This document shows, one piece after another, positions 22,130 to 34,540 of a DNA stretch of 64,000 nt. The stretch spans positions 1 to 64,000 of the forward strand of contig JADFUC010001275.1 in NCBI GenBank assembly GCA_019722365.1, written 5' to 3'. The notes beneath the pieces are model-generated. The model was not told where the DNA came from. It did not search any database and saw only the letters and a list, made by a program, of their open reading frames with translations. Made by a program: the position numbers and the translations under genes. The first letter of the stretch is position 1, and every line of letters begins with the position of its first letter. The stretch comes from Lithospermum erythrorhizon. Taxonomy: Eukaryota > Streptophyta > Magnoliopsida > Boraginales > Boraginaceae.

Positions 22130-23000
22130 TGAATATTATTAAGTCCAGACAATCTTTGAAACTTGCTCTGCGGAACCCGGCAATAAAACATGTCCGAATT
22201 TGGGTTATCTGCCGGTACCCACTTTGTTTACCTTAATCCTGCTTTCACCTCTCGAGAAAATGATGCTCAGCGCGTGATGTCTTTTTGTCTATCATTGATG
22301 AGCACGTCCTTGGTTAAGCATGTGCACTCAGCATGCAATATATCACTTAGCGCGATCGTGATGTAGCCACTAGATAAGCTAACTAGTCCTCTGTGACGGA
22401 TACTCCTTAGCGGCTTACGTAAATTGCCATATCTTTACTTACTCGGTAGTAGCAGGCAAAGTCACTTGGATTGCCGGCGTAGCCCTCCATTCAGCATGAG
22501 AACCGCCAAGAGTAAAAAAATAACCGGTCATAGATACTTCCCGATACAAATCTCCCTGACATGGTCAGTGGAGTATCCGATTAAACGCGACTATTGCAGC
22601 GTAGCAGACCCGATATCAAGGGGTACCTATAAAGATAACGAAAAATCCTCTTGTGACACGCGATGTTACTTTCGAGTGTGACCATGAATCTGCGGCAACC
22701 TTATGGCATGTGCAGATCGGGTCTAGTCGGACCGCTGCGTACATCAGAAAACTTAGCTGCGCTAGTATAAAGTGCGTGTTCCGTGTAAACTTTCTCCCGG
22801 CCGGATGATTGGGGTGCAAATGCAACGGACAAGCGAGCATTTGTAGAACTTCGAGGAGGTCTCGGTGGTTTAGCGATGGCCGTACCGAATACGGATAGAA
22901 TCTTCTGTTATAACTACGAGATAAGAAAAGCAGCATTACATCTAAATATCTCCATCGAAATGCTGCGGCTTAAAATCCTTCATTTTGAACTTCGGTATTA
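22130..23000 (-). pseudogene. copia RNase H remnant (minus strand)
   Basis: Reading down the minus strand: SFLMYAAVRLDPI (about 22770-22730), equivalent to GSLMYAMVCTRPDI; a decayed VVSRYMSNPGKEHW stretch; a YxVIFLLLAVLMLNGGL-like stretch matching the GGPISWKS region; LTKDVLINDR; and the C-terminal ADNPNSDMFYCRVPQSKFQR (about 22205-22150), equivalent to the ADMLTKxxPxxKF end of copia RNase H. The order is correct and stops are frequent. This domain degrades RNA during cDNA synthesis. The coding end lies about 180 bases from the 3' LTR, as expected. Confidence 0.8.
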
Positions 23001-23650
23001 AGTAAGCACTTGTTTTGAATATGGACTTACCAGCTATGACTATCGGCATATAAATACACCTCTGAGAACTAAGTAGATAAAGGAACCATCACTAACTTTG
23101 TTGTAGTAAACACAAGCTGTCATATGGACTCCTCGAATACAATCTACATCATGCTTCTCAAATCTCTTGTATTTGCCTCGGAGGCGCTTTAAACCGTACA
23201 AAGATTTCTTGTCTGAAACATAATCTTCCTTTCCGGTTCCCGAAAACCATCTGTTTGGGTCATATAGAATTTCTTCAACTCTCCATGTAGAAAGGCATGG
23301 CGACATCTAGGCTGCTCGAGCTCCGTCACGATATTGCAGCGCTTCTGACAAGCGCCTGATGAAGTGTGTGCAACTACGGTGAGAAAAGAAATCTCATTGT
23401 ATTGACTCCTTCCGCTTTGTTGAAACCTCATGACGAAACAAACTTTTATATTTAACCGCAAATGCAGTGACAACCCTTCTTTGCGCTTGAAAATCCACTT
23501 TTTAAGTAACAATCTTTCTTCTCTTTGGTCTTACCGCCAACTCCCAAGTCGGTGCGCAAGTGATTCATCTCTTACTCCCGTAGCTGACAACCGTTGGGTG
23601 ACAAGTACCGATTCAACCTGCATGAAAGCGCTCGTGAGGATCAACTTCCT
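23001..23650 (-). pseudogene. copia reverse transcriptase remnant (minus strand)
   Basis: Clear motifs: HAFLHGELK and MTQTDGFREPE (23320-23240), then in another frame GTGKEDYVSDKKSLYGLKR (about 23245-23187) and CVYYNKVSDGSFIYLVLRGV (about 23115-23060). These match the copia RT order AFLHGEL, QPEGF, LYGLKQSPR, CVY...YLLLYVDD. The YVDD site would lie just below 23060 but is damaged. Two frames overlap the same block, showing a frameshift near 23245. Not functional. Confidence 0.9.
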
Positions 23651-25890
23651 CGCAGCTTTGTAAAGCAAAAAGCCAACATATCTCCTTATCCGTACCTCCA
23701 AGGAGGTACTCCGTAGTTTGCTCTTCTCGGGCAGTCAAGAGCCAAAGCGTGATGTTACGTCTGGGGATGGAACTTAAGTATTTCACCTACGTTGTAGTGA
23801 GAAAAGTACACTCTCGCATCACCATTAACACGAGAATCTCGTATACACCTTCCCAAGCGCCACCTTACATGGGAATTGGTGTGATGGTTGATCTAAACAT
23901 AGAATTCTCGTAGTATTACATTTGCTCGGAATAACTTCGTCTCTGAGAAGATTATTAAATTACATGCCACTTTCACGCCCGTCACCAAAGCCACAAATAT
24001 ACCCTTCTTTACCCTTGGTTCTAACTTACCCTCATTCACATGATAATAAGCGATGCGGCCAAGACTCTGATCACATAATCGTGAGACTTATTGAACCCCG
24101 CTGATTGATAGGAGTTTTCAGTTAATACGTGAGGGACACGGTTTATCGGATGCTTGGCTGTGTTATTTGCTTCCAGCCCAAGCATTCGTCGACCCGGCAT
24201 TTGAGCATACAAAACTCTCTCGGAAGTGTTTGATTAAATACGTTACATTTACACCATTCTGGCGGGTTGTATACTTTCTTTATTATGATGCCTAGCAATC
24301 CCTTCGCCTTACAAAGCTTCATCGAGCTTCGGGCAAACGGGGGCGTTCTTGATGCGGCCGGCCGACTTAACTGCTGTTTGATTTTCCACTAAAATCTTCA
24401 ATCCTTGAAGTGCTTGAAAGCATCACTTTTACCAACTTCATAATAAAGACTAGTCGTCAGATAATCATCAATCGGCGATAGAAAATACTGTGACACTCGA
24501 AATTCAACTCTTGAAGGACCCAATATTCGGAGTGAATGTAATCGGTGTACTTTTTGTTACGCTGAGTCGCTTTCGAGAATTTCTTGCGTGTAATTTTCCA
24601 AAGACATGATTAACTCCACCAACCCAGATGCTTTCAAACACAGCACGAGAGAGGTTGTCCACTAGCGGAATGCATCCTACCATTTCGTGTGACCAGTACT
24701 CGTATGCCTTGACTTAGTCATGTATTATCATTTTCAATGATAGATGATCTGTGATGCTTGAGAATCCAAGTGACACCTTGTAGAAAATACAATGTACTCT
24801 TGCGCTGAGTAAACAACCTGCAGCATTTATCGCTCCACATACTTTAAAAGCCAGACACTGCATTCTTTGAGACTCGGTAATCGATTCTTAGAGTCGTCGA
24901 TTGGAGCATGTCTAACGTCTTCTAAGATGCAAGAACTTGCTCGCCCAGGTCCTAATTTTTCTGAGAACCTATCCCGACTACTTTCAAGCAGGCGTGGCCG
25001 TAGAAATATTACCGTCTTGCTGCATAGAGTCGAAAACCATTCCTCTTAGGACAAATGATAAGATGCTCGAATCAAGTATCCAGCAGCGTAGGTGTAAAAT
25101 GTGTGGCTACTCGACCCAACTAATCTTATATCTTCCTCGATTTTGTACTACTCTCGGCGGCGGTACGGATGCATTAAATTTCCCTCTTCTTAGGACAATC
25201 GGGTTTCCAGTGTCCTTCCTTGATAATGACGGACATCCCACACAGTTTCGAACCCGTTTGAATTGTTTTCTTAGAAACTTCTTTTTCCTTAATCCTGATT
25301 CTTATTAGTGAATAACTTGACTGACTGAGTATCAAAGCCCAGAACCACTACGGCTATGTCTCGATTCACTTGTTATGAAGCATTTCTAACTTCTTACAGA
25401 GTTGCCAGGTCTTTTACCGTTGATGTAGTTAAAATTTTCATATGATGCGGTGAAAACTAACGGGGTAAAGCGGCGTCACCGTCATTGACGCAAACATGAT
25501 ATTACACATGAATCTGAAGTAATGTCGTATTTGGTTTATCTAAGTGGTCTTTTAAGGATGTACGCTTCCTGGCATGCTTGGTGAGCGAGCGTTGTTTAAA
25601 ATGACAACATTGGTTAAACACAGTCGTATCTGAGGCTTTCCGGCTTAGCCAGCGATCTGACGGATCTCGCTGAAACTTCCGTAATAATCTCGTCCTCAGG
25701 AGGCAACAACGGCGTTAGTGTACTTCTCTACAGAGTCAGTTTCGGAACCGGTCTTGTTGGATTAACTGCATAGAGGAGACGAATCCCTACTACGACTTGA
25801 TAATGCCTGTGATTTGCCATAGGCCGAAACTATTTCTCCCATTAAAACACATCTGCTTCGAGCACTTTACCGTCATCGTCTTCGCCGGAT
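23651..25890 (-). pseudogene. copia gag, protease and integrase region, heavily decayed (minus strand)
   Basis: The gag start is recognisable: MTVKCSKQMCFNGRNSFGLW (about 25879-25820) matches the copia gag N-terminus (KFxxxxFNGxNxFxLW), placing the beginning of gag inside the 5' LTR as expected. Between 25800 and 23650 only scattered resemblance to integrase C-terminal sequence (a YICGFGDG-like piece near 24000) is seen. The rest, where protease and the integrase core should be, is unreadable by eye. Confidence 0.65.
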
Positions 25891-25954
25891 CTGAAATCGA
25901 GATACGATGCAGGTTTGTTATAGCAGATCTTGGCCCAGGATATGAGTGCGTAAA

Positions 25955-26209
25955 GGAAATACGAGGAAAGTAAATAGCAGAATTTAGCTTGGTATCGCAA
26001 CGTGTGTTGGGGTAATCCGCAGTGACCGCATTGCTATAATGGGGAAGAAGCAATTCTGATATTTGGTAAAGAATAGTTGGAAGTAATGCTCACCCAGAGT
26101 CTTCTAGCTTATTTATTTAGTGCAGAAAATAGCACTATCTTATAAAACTATATATGGGGTAAGATAAAGAATTCTTTATTCTACCGATGTGGTAGATTTC
26201 TAGTCAACA
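25955..26209 (-). repeat. 5' LTR of the minus-strand copia
   Basis: Minus-strand start TGTTGACTAGAAATCTACC at 26209. Shares the blocks listed for the 3' LTR (21694-21961), including AAGATAAAGAATTCTTTATTCTACC in plus orientation. No intact TGGTATCAGAGC primer site was found just inside it. Confidence 0.8.
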
Positions 26210-28989
26210 ACAACGGTGATGGCATTAGAGTTCTAAACATTTACACTTTAGATGTGATTCCAATGAATATTTACATACTCTTTTTTGCTTTTATTGAATT
26301 ATTTAGTTTTGGTCTAATAATTTGACATGTATATCATAGATGTTCTATTCAATAGTAACCAATTATTGGTTTGGCGTAAATAACATGATTTGGGTCATCA
26401 ATACTTGGTAACTTTAATAATCCTATACTAACTTCTTACAACTGCACTATTCTGTAAAATTCCCATTAGATAGCACATACACATTTATGTTGTCATGCTA
26501 AACTATTTCCCTTCTCTGATCTTATGTTCTATTATAAGGTGCTCCTTATGGTCACATATGGCCTCTGACAGTTACCTTGAGATATTATTCAGAGAACACT
26601 ATACAAGCTTGCAATACAATGCAAGGTTATCTAACTATTTCTTATTTTATTATCATTGCAATTGGAAAGCTAGATATCGTGATATGGACTTCTAAAATTA
26701 ATCATTGAAAATTTGGGTGTTTTCTTTTGATAAGGTAGATGTTATTTAATGTCAGTTGTAAATACATTGAAGCTTTGAAGATTTGATTTATCTTTGAGAT
26801 AATGATAATTGTAGTTTACCTTATCAATAAAAGGGACTTCCATCTTCTTAAGAGTTTGTTTGGTTTAGTATTCTTCTTTGAGTTATAAGACAGATTTAAT
26901 TTATTATGTTGTAATGTATTTTTTCCTCTGACAGATACCTGATTGTTATTCTGGTAATGTTCTGCAGATGTTGCACCTGAAATGAAACTAACTGATACAT
27001 ATTTATACATGCCGAATATGGTCTAAATCAGCAAATGGTTCTTGTATATAATCCCCCCAACACAGATAAGTGTACATTTTTTGCTTTGGTTATATCTCTG
27101 TTAATTTTACTAATAAATTATGGTTTTATGGTAGTACTATTAATGATACATTTTCCTAGTCGGTGTGTGGTGCTTCAACATGGAACTCACTATCTTGTTT
27201 GTATTCTTGGGAAATCAGAAATATAGTTTGCTTACTTCAGCTGTAATATGAGGTTTATACACTATATTGAGATTCATCTCATCATGTATTGTCTAAGTAA
27301 TATAATTAACTATCGACTATAGCCCTATGAAGCTTTTTTGTTGGTCCGATTTCTTAAATGGGTTCAACATATTGATTACCTATTTTTCAACAGATTTCCA
27401 ATGTTGTAGTTGTGTCCAAAATATGGAATGCTACTCTTATTCTACTAGTGCTGAAGCAAGATCAGATATGGAAAGACCAAATGGAACAACAGGTGAATTG
27501 GAACTTACTATTGAATCATGTCATAGTTTTTTAGCAGTACCCAAAGTCTAAGTTGATTAACGATTTCCTTGTAAAACTTATTATCATGAACAACTCAATT
27601 TTGATGTCGGGTTGCATGAATTAGTCGCATTATCCTGCTTAAAGCTTCCAATATGTCTCATTGCCTTAGCGTTATATTATTATACAAGCAGATGAAGAGA
27701 GTGTCATTTAACACTTTCTAACCATATATTGTTGGTTATTTTTTCGAAGTGAAGCTTTCAATGAGTAAGAATGATGTGGTTTCTACACTGATGTTGCCTT
27801 AAATTCTTTCATTCTGGCAACTAATTTTATGATTATTTTTGAATTCCAACATCTTTAACCCAATTATGATAGCAGGAATTGCCGAACAGTTCAGATCTAT
27901 TTTCCACAAATTGGTGTTTTATTTCCGATCTATGTTATACAATTTCAGGTTTTTATTTGAGATTTATGTTCTGCAATTTCCATATCTATAGTTAGAATTA
28001 TTATATAAATCTAAAATTAATTTGATTTTTGTTAGTTCCTGCACTCTTTTGGGGCCATTGGTCATTTGGCATGGCCACCACAAATAAGAGCCTCAGTATA
28101 TCTCTCTATATTGTGCATTGGATGACTTATCGTATCTGTAACTTCCATTGTCTATATAATTATTGCTAAGACAAGATTTTTCAATTTTTTCACACATGAT
28201 CACTTCTAAAATGATGGCTAGATTCAATGTTCATTAGGTAAGAGTTGAGCGCGACTGTGTTTTGCAGGGAACAACAGGAGCAAATGATTGAAGTTGTGAA
28301 TCCGTTGTCACAACTCCACAACCTCCTCTTAAGGGATACTGACAGCGCTGCTCGGTGATCAAAGGCCACAGGACCTGCTGTGGAGTGGGTGCAGATGCCT
28401 GGGACTACGGTAGGATTTTCCATCTCTTGCATATTTGTTCCTGGAAAAGAGATGAACATGAAACTAACGAGGAAACACTATTTTCCTCCTTTTGCATCAT
28501 TCATGATTAAAAATTTTCTTGTGCAGTTAGTGCTAGATTTATCTCTAACTTTTGACTCTCTCCTCTCAGTCTCACCAGAGAATTTTTGTTTTGTTATTGA
28601 TGAACCAATTTCATTGTAATTCATCAAATTAGTGAATCTTTAAGCTTCCCCTATAGATTTTCTGATGTCAGTTCTCCAGCAAGTTGAGTTATCTGGTAAT
28701 CATTCAATTGTATGGTATGCTCCTACTTAATTAGTTTATTTGAATTTGTGCCAATTGTTGTCAATTTATATAACCTAGTATGTTTTTAGATTAATGATTC
28801 ACATGTCGTTTGAGTATTATCAATTGGGTAATACAATAAGAATAATCATGTATGTTTCTTTTATTAATTATGTGAAAATTGAGACTTTAAGTTTCATTAA
28901 AGTTTGAGACTTTTAAATTGCAAAGTTAGAGTACGAATTCTTTTAGAGTTTTATCTTTAATATTTTATCCTTTTGTAAAATAAATTATT
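26210..28989 (+). other. Intron-like AT-rich DNA with two weak exon candidates
   Basis: T-rich DNA continuing after the copia. Two short segments have splice-like flanks. About 27393-27492 follows TTTCAACAG, is followed by GTGAAT, and contains SKIWNA in one frame, which recalls the VWNA-type start of a WD40 blade. 28268-28408 follows TTTTGCAG and is followed by GTAGG. One frame of the latter reads VTTPQPPLKGY then a stop, distantly recalling the proline-rich linker of plant BRWD proteins. Both are too diverged to call genes. Confidence 0.3.
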
Positions 28990-29044
28990 TTGACTTGTTT
29001 TTAAATAATAATTTATTAATAAATATGACAATATACCGTCGGTT

Positions 29045-29215
29045 GACCCGATTATTTTTCTAGCCTATATTTATTTATCGTCGGGATTCATTATTGACTC
29101 ACCCTCGGTTTGACCCGGACACAGTTCTAGTCCATATTTATCTGCCATCGGAATTCACTAAATTTAGCATCATTGGTGGACACATTTATAGTCCATTTTT
29201 ATCGTCGGGATTATT
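29045..29215 (+). repeat. Imperfect tandem repeat, about 66-base unit
   Basis: Three copies starting near 29045, 29112 and 29178. Each has GACCCG- or GGACAC-like starts, a TCTAG(T/C)CCATAT-like core and TTATCGTCGGGATT. Confidence 0.6.
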
Positions 29216-29407
29216 TGAATATTATGGATTCATTAAATCATGCTTGAAATCGTATATTTTGAGTCAAAATTTAGTTAGAATCTTGTGGATAATATTGACA
29301 ATGATCACAAAGTTGGATTATGAAAAGGGGTGGTGTCGCGTCAGGTGAATGCCCACTTTATATAATTGATGAGCTAATGTTTGACTAATGAGTTTCTTAT
29401 TTAGTGA

Positions 29408-29453
29408 AGTCGGTGGGCCATTGTGGATATCCCTTTTGATCTTCCCACCGACT
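29408..29453. repeat. Inverted repeat AGTCGGTGGG / CCCACCGACT
   Basis: Perfect 10-base arms at 29408-29417 and 29444-29453 around a 26-base loop. Confidence 0.8.
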
Positions 29454-29600
29454 CTGATTTCACCGTTGGGTTCCCGCAAGCGCAGTTGAGGGTGGTGCCA
29501 CATTAGTGGATTCCCCTTTTAGGTCATCTCTGTTTTCACTATCGGAAAACCACAGATGAAGTCGGTGGCCTTGCTTGTTAATTTAAGGAACAAATGGAAA

Positions 29601-32080
29601 TTATATATCCCACGTTCAAGGGTCTCGAGTCGGAAGAGTTGTGAGATGCTAAAGATTTGGTTATCATTAGATGAAAACTAGTTATGTACCATTTTATCTT
29701 ACTAAAATGACAATTAGTCTATAACTTGGTTATGTATCAATGCAAATAAAATTTTAGTTATATTTATAATACTAATTTACTTAGAGAATTAAGGGCTTCA
29801 GGGTGTGACCATATGGAATTAAGCGAGTTTGAATATTCTTGAAGATTTTTGTCAATGCGCTCATTATTTTGAAAATAATATGAAATGGTAGCAGGATTTC
29901 ATTTATGAGACTTTGAAGACTCATATAATTGAAATCATGAGATTCGGAGTTACATAGAATTAAGGTTTTATGAATTTGGTTACTACTTGATTTCTTGAAT
30001 AACCACGAAGCGAATCGAATCCTGTCTACGAGGTAGTGTAAATTAATTAGATGCTCGGAAAAGAGGCTGGAATATAGGTCCCTAAATGAACAAATTTATA
30101 TGAAAGATATTGTGCCTCTCTAGTGAATGATGAATTGAATCACTGTACATCATATGCTATCTTGGAGCATGGATAATTTACTTCACACAAATACTTTGTT
30201 ACATGTTGCATAAAGTTGCTAGTGTTGAAGTAGTAGCATTTTCACCACCCATAGGATAATCATTACATCCTGAATGGTGACTATTAGCGTATATAAATTG
30301 ATTGTCAGTCCATATGTCAGAAGAGTTAATATTTGTCAAAAGTGAAGTAAAGAATCAATGATAGTTTCGAGGAATAGCTAAAATATTATTACAGTATACA
30401 TATATGTATTATTAAAATAGAGTTTCTATCAAATAAAGTTTGATTATTTGGCATGACAAGTTAGATAAATGGGATGAGTTATGATGCGAAATAATGATTG
30501 AAATTTGATTAGAGACTCGTTAAAGAGTCAACAAATTATTGAGTTTAAAGACTTTATGTGAGATACATATTGTAAACTCTCAGTAGACAGTTGGGGGCAT
30601 GTTGAATTACATGCAATACCGCCAATTGATCATTGAGAAATATTATTACATGTAGTGTCAGCTTTGTTAGCATCGAGCCAAATTATCATAGAACTCCTCG
30701 ATATAATTGGTTTTGGTCGAGAAGCAAATATTTACCCTCGGTGCTTCGTGTATCGTATATTACGAGTATGCAAATGTTGATTTTGAATACTTATTATACC
30801 CAAAAGGTATATACATCCATATTATACTATTATATGCAGAAAGGTATGTAATTAAAGTAATGAAACATCTATAGGAATTGAAGTAAGTTTCCATTGTGAT
30901 CTACTCGATGTTTCAGCATTGAGGGAGAAGAATATCTATTGTGAAAAATAGAATATCTTGAAATGAAATATCCACATTTATACGATCGCCGAATGAATAA
31001 ATATGAGCTGAAGTTCGAGAAATTCGAGATAATCATGAGCAGAAAGTTATTTCACAAAACAAATATCGACCTCGAAGATAGTATTTAAATTATAAATGGA
31101 GTTGTAAACTTTTCGAAAATAGAGTGAAGGTTCTGAAGAACCGTTGTAGGTCAAATGGTTCCACCATCCAAATTCTAAAGAATATTTAAGATGGTCTATA
31201 ATATGATTACTTCGGAAAATAGATAGATAATATATCTCATGAATATGTTAAAAGATATAATAAATGTTTGGAAGACATCACACATCTTGAAATTCATGAA
31301 TGCAATGAGATCTCGGTATCATGAATTATGGTGGATACACATGGAAAGATTGTCGACAATGAATATTGAACATAATGAAAGGAAGCTTTATATGATGAAA
31401 GCAGCCAACAGGGATCATAAGTCTATCTCCTTGAGTAAGTAGAAATATGTTTATGAATGGCCCAAAAGACAAAGAGCCTTGATCAAAATAAGGAAACTCA
31501 CTAGCTGATGATGTAAGTGAAATTTAGATTTGAAGTCTAATGAAGAGCGATACTAGTGCAAAATATTATTGATATACGTAGAATAAATGACATATGATTT
31601 GTCTTATACCCAAAAGCACTAAATAAGTTATAAGATGATGCATACACGCTTTTTGATAGAAATTATCAAAAATAATATATGTTTAGTAGCAAAATATAAC
31701 CTCTTGATTTGCGTGCATGACTTATAATATAGCATGCAATGAAATACGTATACATGAAAACATGTAGAAGGACATGATGTGAAACACACATTTATATTCC
31801 AGGGAACAACTCACTTGAGTTAGTATGAGAAATATTTGACTATATTTAAAGCCATCCAGAAGATGAATTACAAGTTTGAACTGCATTATTAGATATTCAT
31901 TTGCATTTTATATATTGCATGAATATACAAGTCTATCGATAGAGTGTCATACATATTTAAGTTTGACTATATTATGTCTTATGTGATTATATGATTTATT
32001 TATTTGCTTATTATGTGACATGAAATATTTGAATTATCAATTGTATGTTGGTTTTGACATTATATTTTTTTTTGATATTA
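29601..32080 (+). other. AT-rich, probably upstream interior of the next copia remnant
   Basis: No domain could be read with confidence. Its position upstream of plus-strand RT and RNase H suggests it held gag, protease and integrase. A 67-codon lysine/histidine-rich open frame (31239-31442) has no clear match. Confidence 0.35.
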
Positions 32081-33440
32081 CATATTAATGATTCAGTTAT
32101 TTATCATGTTGATGACCTGAATAGTCATGATAGTACTAAAGCCAATTATAACTTATAGACTCTAGAAGAGTTCTGAATGACTAAATTATCATGAATATGT
32201 TAGTGTAAGAAAGCTCCTGCGAGTTCTCGATTGCTAGACAATAAGTCTGAAATGGATTTGGAAAAGAAATACCTTGTGATGGTATGAGCTCATATGCGAG
32301 TCACTTGAACTTTGAATATATATGAAACATGATAAAATGTTTCATAGGACATAACTAATTATCTCGTTTGAAATATATGAACTTGATGCGAAGTCTGGGA
32401 TTCTAATGTATTTAACTTCTGTTACGTCGTGATTACACATAATCATGTAATATTGATAAGCGCTTGTAGCGTTATTTGAATTTCACTTGAATAATTTAAA
32501 GCATTGATCTCGGATCTCATCGGGGAGATATGATATAGAATGATGATCTAAATCGGGGGGAGATCTGATATGCATTATTTTCTTTTCCGCCAGCTAAGTT
32601 TTTCAGCTGGGTTTTCTTGGTAAGATTTTAATGAGACAATTACTTGAAGCATATCTGAGAGAGAAATATAATCTTTTATTTCCTTCAAGATTGTAAACCT
32701 CTGAAGAACTACTTTGAGATAAAATATTGTGGATACACACATTGAGCACCTCGACCATTATAGTATCCTTTAGATGTGAACAATGGCTCATTAATCTTAG
32801 AGAGAAAGTACAAAAGAATTATTTGATCCTGAAGTATCATATATAAGTGCTATTGAAGTAGTGATATATATTAGGAGGAAATATCAACATGAATGCATTG
32901 AAATGAAGTTAAATATATAAGGGATATAAGATTGTTCCAGTAGAACATATTCAATTTATACATAATTGATTATGCGAATGCATAATACTTATATGATCTA
33001 TATTGGAAGATCACATACATGATATTTATTTATTAGTAGTTATGTATTTTATGGTGATATATAAAACAAGCTATATCGCAACATCATTCGGATATACCAA
33101 CTCTTAAAATTCGAAAGTTGTGAATGTGTTGATTGGAAATTTTTGATCCAGCAGGTCATGTACTTATGATTTATCGTATAGAAGTTGAAGTCACAGCCGA
33201 TCTTTATGGCGATAATTGTAGATGTGTTGCGATTAAATGAATGACATATCAAATGAGATAGAACAAAATATATTGGTGTTCTACACCCGTGATTTTTAAA
33301 GGAATGGTGTCGATTTTCAATAAATTCGATCTTGTAATAATCGCGAATATATTGACGCAAAAGTCGACACATTACTCAGCGATTCGAAATTATCCAAATG
33401 ATGGGACTGAGATCGAAGGAAGTCAAATGATGAGGTCATG
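32081..33440 (+). pseudogene. Ty1/copia RT C-terminus and RNase H remnant, plus strand
   Basis: IYHVDDLN (about 32114-32137) matches the catalytic YVDD(M/L)N block. SEMDLEKKYLVM (about 32248-32283) matches the FEMKDLGKTKFCLG region. The RNase H end is clearest at 33230-33345: DRTKYIGV in one frame, and FQxIRSCNN with DAKVDTLLSDSKLSK following. This matches the GDRTKHISPKFF...DFQQIRSCDNLADLFTK tail. Wording agrees with the minus-strand copia at 49.7-54.7 kb, so the two may be one family. Stops and shifts are frequent, and the middle is unreadable. Confidence 0.75.
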
Positions 33441-33658
33441 AGGGAGTTAATACCGTTGTACTCTTTTTTCTTAATGAGGTTTTATCGGATGGGTTTTCTA
33501 TTAAGGTTTAATGAAGCAACGTTATGGCGTATCTTTAGAATAATCGCAGCTCTTTTTCCTTATTTTAGGTTTTTATCGCGAAGAAGAAGGTTTTTTAAAA
33601 TAAGGTTTTTAATGAGGCATGTTTAGCATGATTGAACGTCCAGAGAGTGTTATGAATA
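33441..33658 (+). other. copia 3' untranslated region
   Basis: Contains TTGTACTCTTTTTTCTTAAT, then GGTTTTATCGGATGGGTTTT, TTAAGGTTTAATGAAGCAAC and again GGTTTTTAATGAGGCA. These are the repetitive T/G-rich motifs found after the RNase H of many plant copia elements. It reads open (33438-33626) only because of composition. Confidence 0.7.
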
Positions 33659-33838
33659 GTTGTAATTAGTAGATGTCGATCAGTTAAGCCCCAGATTATA
33701 GGGAAGAGTTCTTTGTCAATTACATCGGCTTGTAGGCACTGTAAATAGATCACACTATGTATTATGTATATACATGAATAAAATCTCTCTTATATTCTCT
33801 CTACTTTACTTTGCTTTGATTTTGGTTATATTTATAAC
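33659..33838 (+). repeat. Probable short 3' LTR of the plus-strand copia
   Basis: Starts TGTTATGAATAG. It has TATTATGTATATACATGAATAAAATCTC, a promoter/polyadenylation-like stretch followed by CT-rich sequence typical of copia LTR ends, and stops near ATTTATAACA. The 5' LTR was not found; a weakly similar GTTATATTTATAA lies at about 29757. Confidence 0.5.
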
Positions 33839-34412
33839 AAATTATTTTTTTTAATTGTGATTTATTTTTTATTGTCGATTGATTATTGATAAATTTAGTT
33901 ATAAAGTTTCTGGGTGCATGTAAATTGTAAATTCTTAAGATGAAACTATGAGTTCCTTCAATTATATGAGATGAAGTGAATTTAGTTAATCTGATTGAAA
34001 CCCTCTTATAATGTATTTGACTTGTAGATTCATAATACTGTTAACCTTTGTTAGCATTATAATTGCATACTGGAAGGAGCATTCAAAATTTGTCATCAAT
34101 GTATTAATTCGTTGCATTAGGGATTACCATGATTGAAGCCATACTGACCGGCTGAGTAATTGTCAATTTGAAGTCATTGATTTTTACGTTTAGGAAAAAC
34201 TAGTACTCTGTAGTAATGTGACATCAAAGACACGGCTTTCAGTTTATGGATATTTCCTTTATTATTGTATTGGCATGTGGAATTTCTTAGGGTCTCCAAA
34301 GTATTATTATCAATAGTTATTCGACGATGTCTGACATACAATGAGGTTGAGAGACCAGATGTTTTGACTATTGTCCAGGATCCATACTTGGATGTATGGC
34401 TTGTGTCTCGTA
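33839..34412. other. AT-rich intergenic DNA
   Basis: I see no gene, repeat array or element end in this stretch. Confidence 0.5.
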
Positions 34413-34478
34413 GCCTTGGATAAGGGGTTAAAGATGAAGCCTTCTCTACCGTGGCCTTGGATAAGGGGTTAAAGATGA
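34413..34478 (+). repeat. Direct duplication of 25 bases
   Basis: GCCTTGGATAAGGGGTTAAA plus GATGA occurs identically at 34413-34437 and 34454-34478, a 41-base offset. Perfect identity suggests a recent local duplication. Confidence 0.9.
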
Positions 34479-34540
34479 TGGCAAAACAGCTGATTTACAT
34501 GTAAGTGTATATAAGTGTAATGTTATCAGAATGTTAAAAC

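Larger units (their letters stand above)
21694..26209 (-). mobile_element. Ty1/copia element with both LTRs, minus strand, inside WD40 intron DNA
   Basis: Two related terminal repeats (21694-21961 and 25955-26209) flank about 4 kb containing gag and pol remnants on the minus strand, in the copia order. RT and RNase H motifs (VVSRYMSNPG-type region, ADNPxxM tail) fit the Tork/Tnt1-like group. The two LTRs differ by many substitutions and small indels, so insertion is old. No convincing 5-base target duplication was found; edges may be off by several bases. Confidence 0.85.
28990..29600. other. Noncoding repeat-rich stretch
   Basis: Holds the 66-base tandem units (29045-29215) and the inverted repeat AGTCGGTGGG/CCCACCGACT. 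GAAGTCGGTGG recurs near 29558. Probably decayed LTR sequence of an element I could not identify. Confidence 0.4.

Noticed and set aside
28268..28408. Splice-flanked segment considered as a further BRWD exon
   Set aside because: Acceptor and donor look good, but all frames contain stops or lack convincing WD40-linker similarity; kept only as a weak candidate inside a larger entry.
33438..33626. 62-codon arginine/phenylalanine-rich frame
   Set aside because: It translates the repetitive TTTTT/AGGTTTT motifs of the copia 3' untranslated region.
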